Assembly: GCA_023390215.1 (NCBI GenBank)
Contig: JAEWDG010000113.1
Location: 1 to 8,162, forward strand
Source: Bacteroidota bacterium
GTDB lineage: Bacteria > Bacteroidota > Bacteroidia > Chitinophagales > Chitinophagaceae
Direction: 5' to 3'
DNA: 8,162 nt
Shown here piece after piece: positions 5,522 through 8,162 of the stretch (position 1 is the first letter of the stretch; each line of letters begins with the position of its first letter). Both the position numbers and the translations under genes were made by a program. The notes beneath the pieces are model-generated. The model made no database searches, was not told where the DNA came from, and worked only from the letters and a program-made list of their open reading frames with translations.

Positions 5522-8162
5522 ATGAGGAAATTCTACGTTACGCTCCTGGCGCTGCTATTTGTTGGCGCCCAGGTTTCTTATGCGCAACAGAAGCCTGTTT
5601 CAGCAACTGCACAGCAAGTTCTGCAAGCAAGGTCGCTGGTGCCATCTTCGCAGGAAACGATTTCAGTTATACCTGCGGAAATGCAACCTGATCACAGGTT
5701 GCCTAACGGATATGTGAAAGACCGTTGTGGTTTCGTTACGCAAATGGACGCGATGAAAGCCATAGGCTACGATCAGAATCAATTTGAAGCCGTTGTTCAG
5801 GCTAAAATTGAAGAGATCCGGGCAGCACGTGCAATGGGCAGGGCTTCAGCGGTGAATTATGTGATCCCTGTTATATTCCATGTGATTCATGAAGGAACTG
5901 CTGTGGGTACCGGCGTTAATATCCCCGCCTCCCAGGTCTATCAACAAATCGATCAGCTTAATAAGGATTTTAATAATCAGTCAAATTCTACGCAGGCGGC
6001 AGCGGCTGCTTCAGGTCTGAGATTTTGCCCGGTTTTACAGAATCCTACCGGAACAACACTGGCTGAACCGGGAATCGAACGCATCAGCCGTGTGGCCCGT
6101 GGCTGGACCGATCCAACGGTATGGACTTCTCCCAATACAGCTATCAGTTACATTAATGGAACGATCAAGCCTATTTCTATCTGGGATCCCAGTGTTTATG
6201 TAAACATCTGGGTGATCAACTTTACAAATACAGGTCTGCTTGGATATTCAACCTTCCCAACAGCAGGTCTTCCCGATCTTCCTGCAGGTGAAACCAATAC
6301 TACCGCGGGCGTTGTATTTCTGACAGGCGCTATTGGAAGTGTAGTTTCTCCCGGAACTGCTGCACCATACAACCTGGGCCGTACCGTTACACACGAATTG
6401 GGTCATTTCTTCGGACTTTATCATACATGGGGTGATGTGACTACTTGTGGAGGGACAGATTACTGTGCGGACACCCCTCCCTGCAGTGGTGAATTTTATT
6501 CAGGTGTTCCAGCCTGTACCGCGCCTACACAATGTAGTGGTCAACGCAGGATGATTGAAGATTACATGGACTATTCCGATGATGGTTGTTTGAATACATT
6601 TACCCAAAATCAGGTAGACCGTATGCAGGCAGTAATGCTCTCTGCTCCACGCAGACCGAAGAATCCACCAGCAACACTTTGTACTCCTACGGTAACCAAT
6701 TCAGTTTCGTTTGTCGCAGCTACAACCAGCGCTTCCGAAAAAGGAACGACTGGTACATGTCCGGCATACACTGATTACGTTATCAATGTTCAGCCTTCTG
6801 TTTCCGCTTCCGGCAATGCAACCGTAAACTTTAGTTTTGCCGGAACAGCAACTTTAAATAATGACTATGTAATCGTAGGATCTTCTTCAGTTTCTTATAC
6901 AAATGGCGAAACTGCTCCAAAAGGTGTAACAGTAAGGGTATATGATGATGGAGCACCTGAATCAGCGGAAACCGTTGTAATTACGTATACCATAACCGGT
7001 ACTGGTCTTGTTGCCGGAACAACAAATACAACGCATACCATTACGATTGCTGATGATGATGCAATAAGAGGTATCGATAACACTTCACCTACAACAACCC
7101 TGTTAAGTGAAAACTTTGGTACCACTGCTGCTGGCGGTGCATTGCCTGCAGGATGGAATAAAGGTTCTTTCTTAAACCCCACAGGTGCGAATGTGTTTAC
7201 GGTGAACGCAGTGTACGGAAGTGCTACCGGCTTCACAGGAAGTGGCCGCGTATTGCATATCACCAATGGCAACGCTTCTCAGCAAACTGCTGAAACAGCA
7301 GCGAATACCTATACCTCTACATCCGCTTCGGATTATATTGCCTTAACAGGTGGCATCAATACAACAGGATACAGCAACATCCGCGTAACTTTTGATTATG
7401 CCTGCGTTGGCGAAGAAGACGTTGATGGTTTATACGATTTCGGTTTGATGAGGTATTCAAACACCGCCCAGACTTCAGGGCTGAGACCTGTGTTGAATTC
7501 AGTGGGTGATGTAATTACCTACCATGCAGTTACGAATAAGACTACAGTTACAGTTACCCTTCCGGACAGCGCATGTGCAAACAGGGCAAATATCTGGTTA
7601 GGTTTTGAATGGATAAACGATAATACCATTGCAGGTTCACCGATTGTTCCTTTCACCATCGACAACGTTGTTGTTACCGGCGATAAACTCGGTGTTGAAT
7701 CTGTTCTGAATCAGTCTGCGGCTACTACTCAAATGACGGGTCATACAGTACAGTATGTAAGCAATACCAATAAGATCATTGCACAGATCGCAAACCTTAA
7801 CGCAAATGTGGGCTGTATTACATCTTCCGTTCAACAGGCCGGTGTAAATAAGGTTTCTTTCAATTATACTTCTCCCGGTGGTGCTGCTAACGCATTCCGT
7901 ACGGAAAAAGTTATTCATATTACTCCGGCTACGCCAAATACTACTGCAACCTATACCATAACATTGTATTATACTACTGCTGAATTAGCTGCCTGGGGTG
8001 GTTCTGTTTCCAGTTTGAAAATCCTGAAAGTGAAAGAAGGTACAAGCCTTTCCTCTACACTTAATTTGTCGAACGCAACAATTCTTACAACCACAGTGGA
8101 CGATCAGCGCGCGACCAAAGGTTATGCTGCATTCACTGCGAATGTAACAGGAGGTTTCTCCC
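5522..8162 (+). CDS. Secreted M43 (pappalysin-family) zinc metalloprotease, multidomain; 3' end outside window
   Basis: Extracellular zinc endopeptidase of family M43, the group of ulilysin, mirolysin and cytophagalysin. The frame stays open for 880 codons and leaves the window without a stop. In order: signal peptide 1-21 (MRKFYVTLLALLFVG core, cleavage probably after SYA); propeptide to about 110 with RCGF (Cys69), placed like the cysteine switch of promirolysin; catalytic domain from NYVIPVIFHVIH (112-123), with zinc motif HELGHFFGLYH (291-301; ligands His291, His295, His301, base Glu292), a Cys-rich segment containing CADTPPC, and the Met-turn DYMDYSDDGC (Met349). A Calx-beta-like module follows at about 394-513, ending ITIADDD. 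A choice-of-anchor-J-like module spans about 527-720, opening LLSENFG and closing FTIDNVVVTG. Residues 721-880 are Thr/Ser/Asn-rich beta-type sequence I cannot assign. Secretion by the type IX system is likely, but the sorting domain would lie downstream. The ATG at 5522 is fixed by the signal peptide. Substrate is unknown. Confidence 0.92.
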   Translation, partial: MRKFYVTLLALLFVGAQVSYAQQKPVSATAQQVLQARSLVPSSQETISVIPAEMQPDHRLPNGYVKDRCGFVTQMDAMKAIGYDQNQFEAVVQAKIEEIRAARAMGRASAVNYVIPVIFHVIHEGTAVGTGVNIPASQVYQQIDQLNKDFNNQSNSTQAAAAASGLRFCPVLQNPTGTTLAEPGIERISRVARGWTDPTVWTSPNTAISYINGTIKPISIWDPSVYVNIWVINFTNTGLLGYSTFPTAGLPDLPAGETNTTAGVVFLTGAIGSVVSPGTAAPYNLGRTVTHELGHFFGLYHTWGDVTTCGGTDYCADTPPCSGEFYSGVPACTAPTQCSGQRRMIEDYMDYSDDGCLNTFTQNQVDRMQAVMLSAPRRPKNPPATLCTPTVTNSVSFVAATTSASEKGTTGTCPAYTDYVINVQPSVSASGNATVNFSFAGTATLNNDYVIVGSSSVSYTNGETAPKGVTVRVYDDGAPESAETVVITYTITGTGLVAGTTNTTHTITIADDDAIRGIDNTSPTTTLLSENFGTTAAGGALPAGWNKGSFLNPTGANVFTVNAVYGSATGFTGSGRVLHITNGNASQQTAETAANTYTSTSASDYIALTGGINTTGYSNIRVTFDYACVGEEDVDGLYDFGLMRYSNTAQTSGLRPVLNSVGDVITYHAVTNKTTVTVTLPDSACANRANIWLGFEWINDNTIAGSPIVPFTIDNVVVTGDKLGVESVLNQSAATTQMTGHTVQYVSNTNKIIAQIANLNANVGCITSSVQQAGVNKVSFNYTSPGGAANAFRTEKVIHITPATPNTTATYTITLYYTTAELAAWGGSVSSLKILKVKEGTSLSSTLNLSNATILTTTVDDQRATKGYAAFTANVTGGFS

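Noticed and set aside
6586..6774. A 62-codon plus-strand frame in the protease gene
   Set aside because: It is another frame of the protease gene, just after the Met-turn. The protease frame reads through without a break, so this is neither a separate gene nor evidence of a frameshift.
6895..7272. A 125-codon open frame on the minus strand inside the protease gene
   Set aside because: The plus-strand frame is continuous through it and encodes the Calx-beta-like and anchor-J-like modules. The antisense product is Val/Pro/Ala-rich with no family resemblance.
7637..7918. A 93-codon open frame on the minus strand near the window end
   Set aside because: Antisense to the protease reading frame, with no motif and no upstream promoter-like sequence.

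Overview
The window looks like ordinary chromosomal backbone of a Bacteroidota bacterium, most likely in or near Chitinophagaceae. The evidence is a GldA-type gliding ABC ATPase, a Bacteroidota-style RicT/PSP1 protein with a Cys-rich N-terminus, a secreted M43 metalloprotease with adhesin-like modules, A-rich leaders without Shine-Dalgarno sites, and a -33 TTTG / -7 TAnnTTTG type promoter before enolase. All genes I can support lie on the + strand. The genus call is inference; the phylum call is firm.

Layout. Bases 1-347 are the 3' end of a glutathione peroxidase gene. After 21 bases comes holB (369-1574), the DNA polymerase III delta' clamp-loader subunit. A 148-base gap with a terminator-like hairpin leads to ricT (1723-3102), and 17 bases later comes gldA (3120-4025), which starts with GTG. 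A 61-base gap holds the best promoter of the window and leads to eno (4087-5379), followed by a strong intrinsic terminator (5398-5429). The last gene (5522 to beyond 8162) has no stop inside the window. It encodes a large secreted zinc metalloprotease of family M43 with signal peptide, cysteine-switch propeptide, catalytic domain, a Calx-beta-like module and a choice-of-anchor-J-like module.

How the genes relate. The holB-ricT pair is an old neighbourhood also known from Bacillus subtilis (holB-yaaT). gldA probably shares a transcript with ricT. eno appears to be its own unit, with a promoter in front and a terminator behind. The protease is a separate secreted product, and its C-terminal sorting domain, if present, is outside the window.

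I found no RNA gene, CRISPR array, insertion sequence, prophage or defence system, and nothing I would call a new system. The points most worth a second look are the delta' subunit without its zinc-module cysteines, the RicT protein with an N-terminal Cys cluster and a long Arg/Gln/Asn/Pro-rich tail in a lineage where its partners are unclear, and the cysteine-switch multidomain protease.
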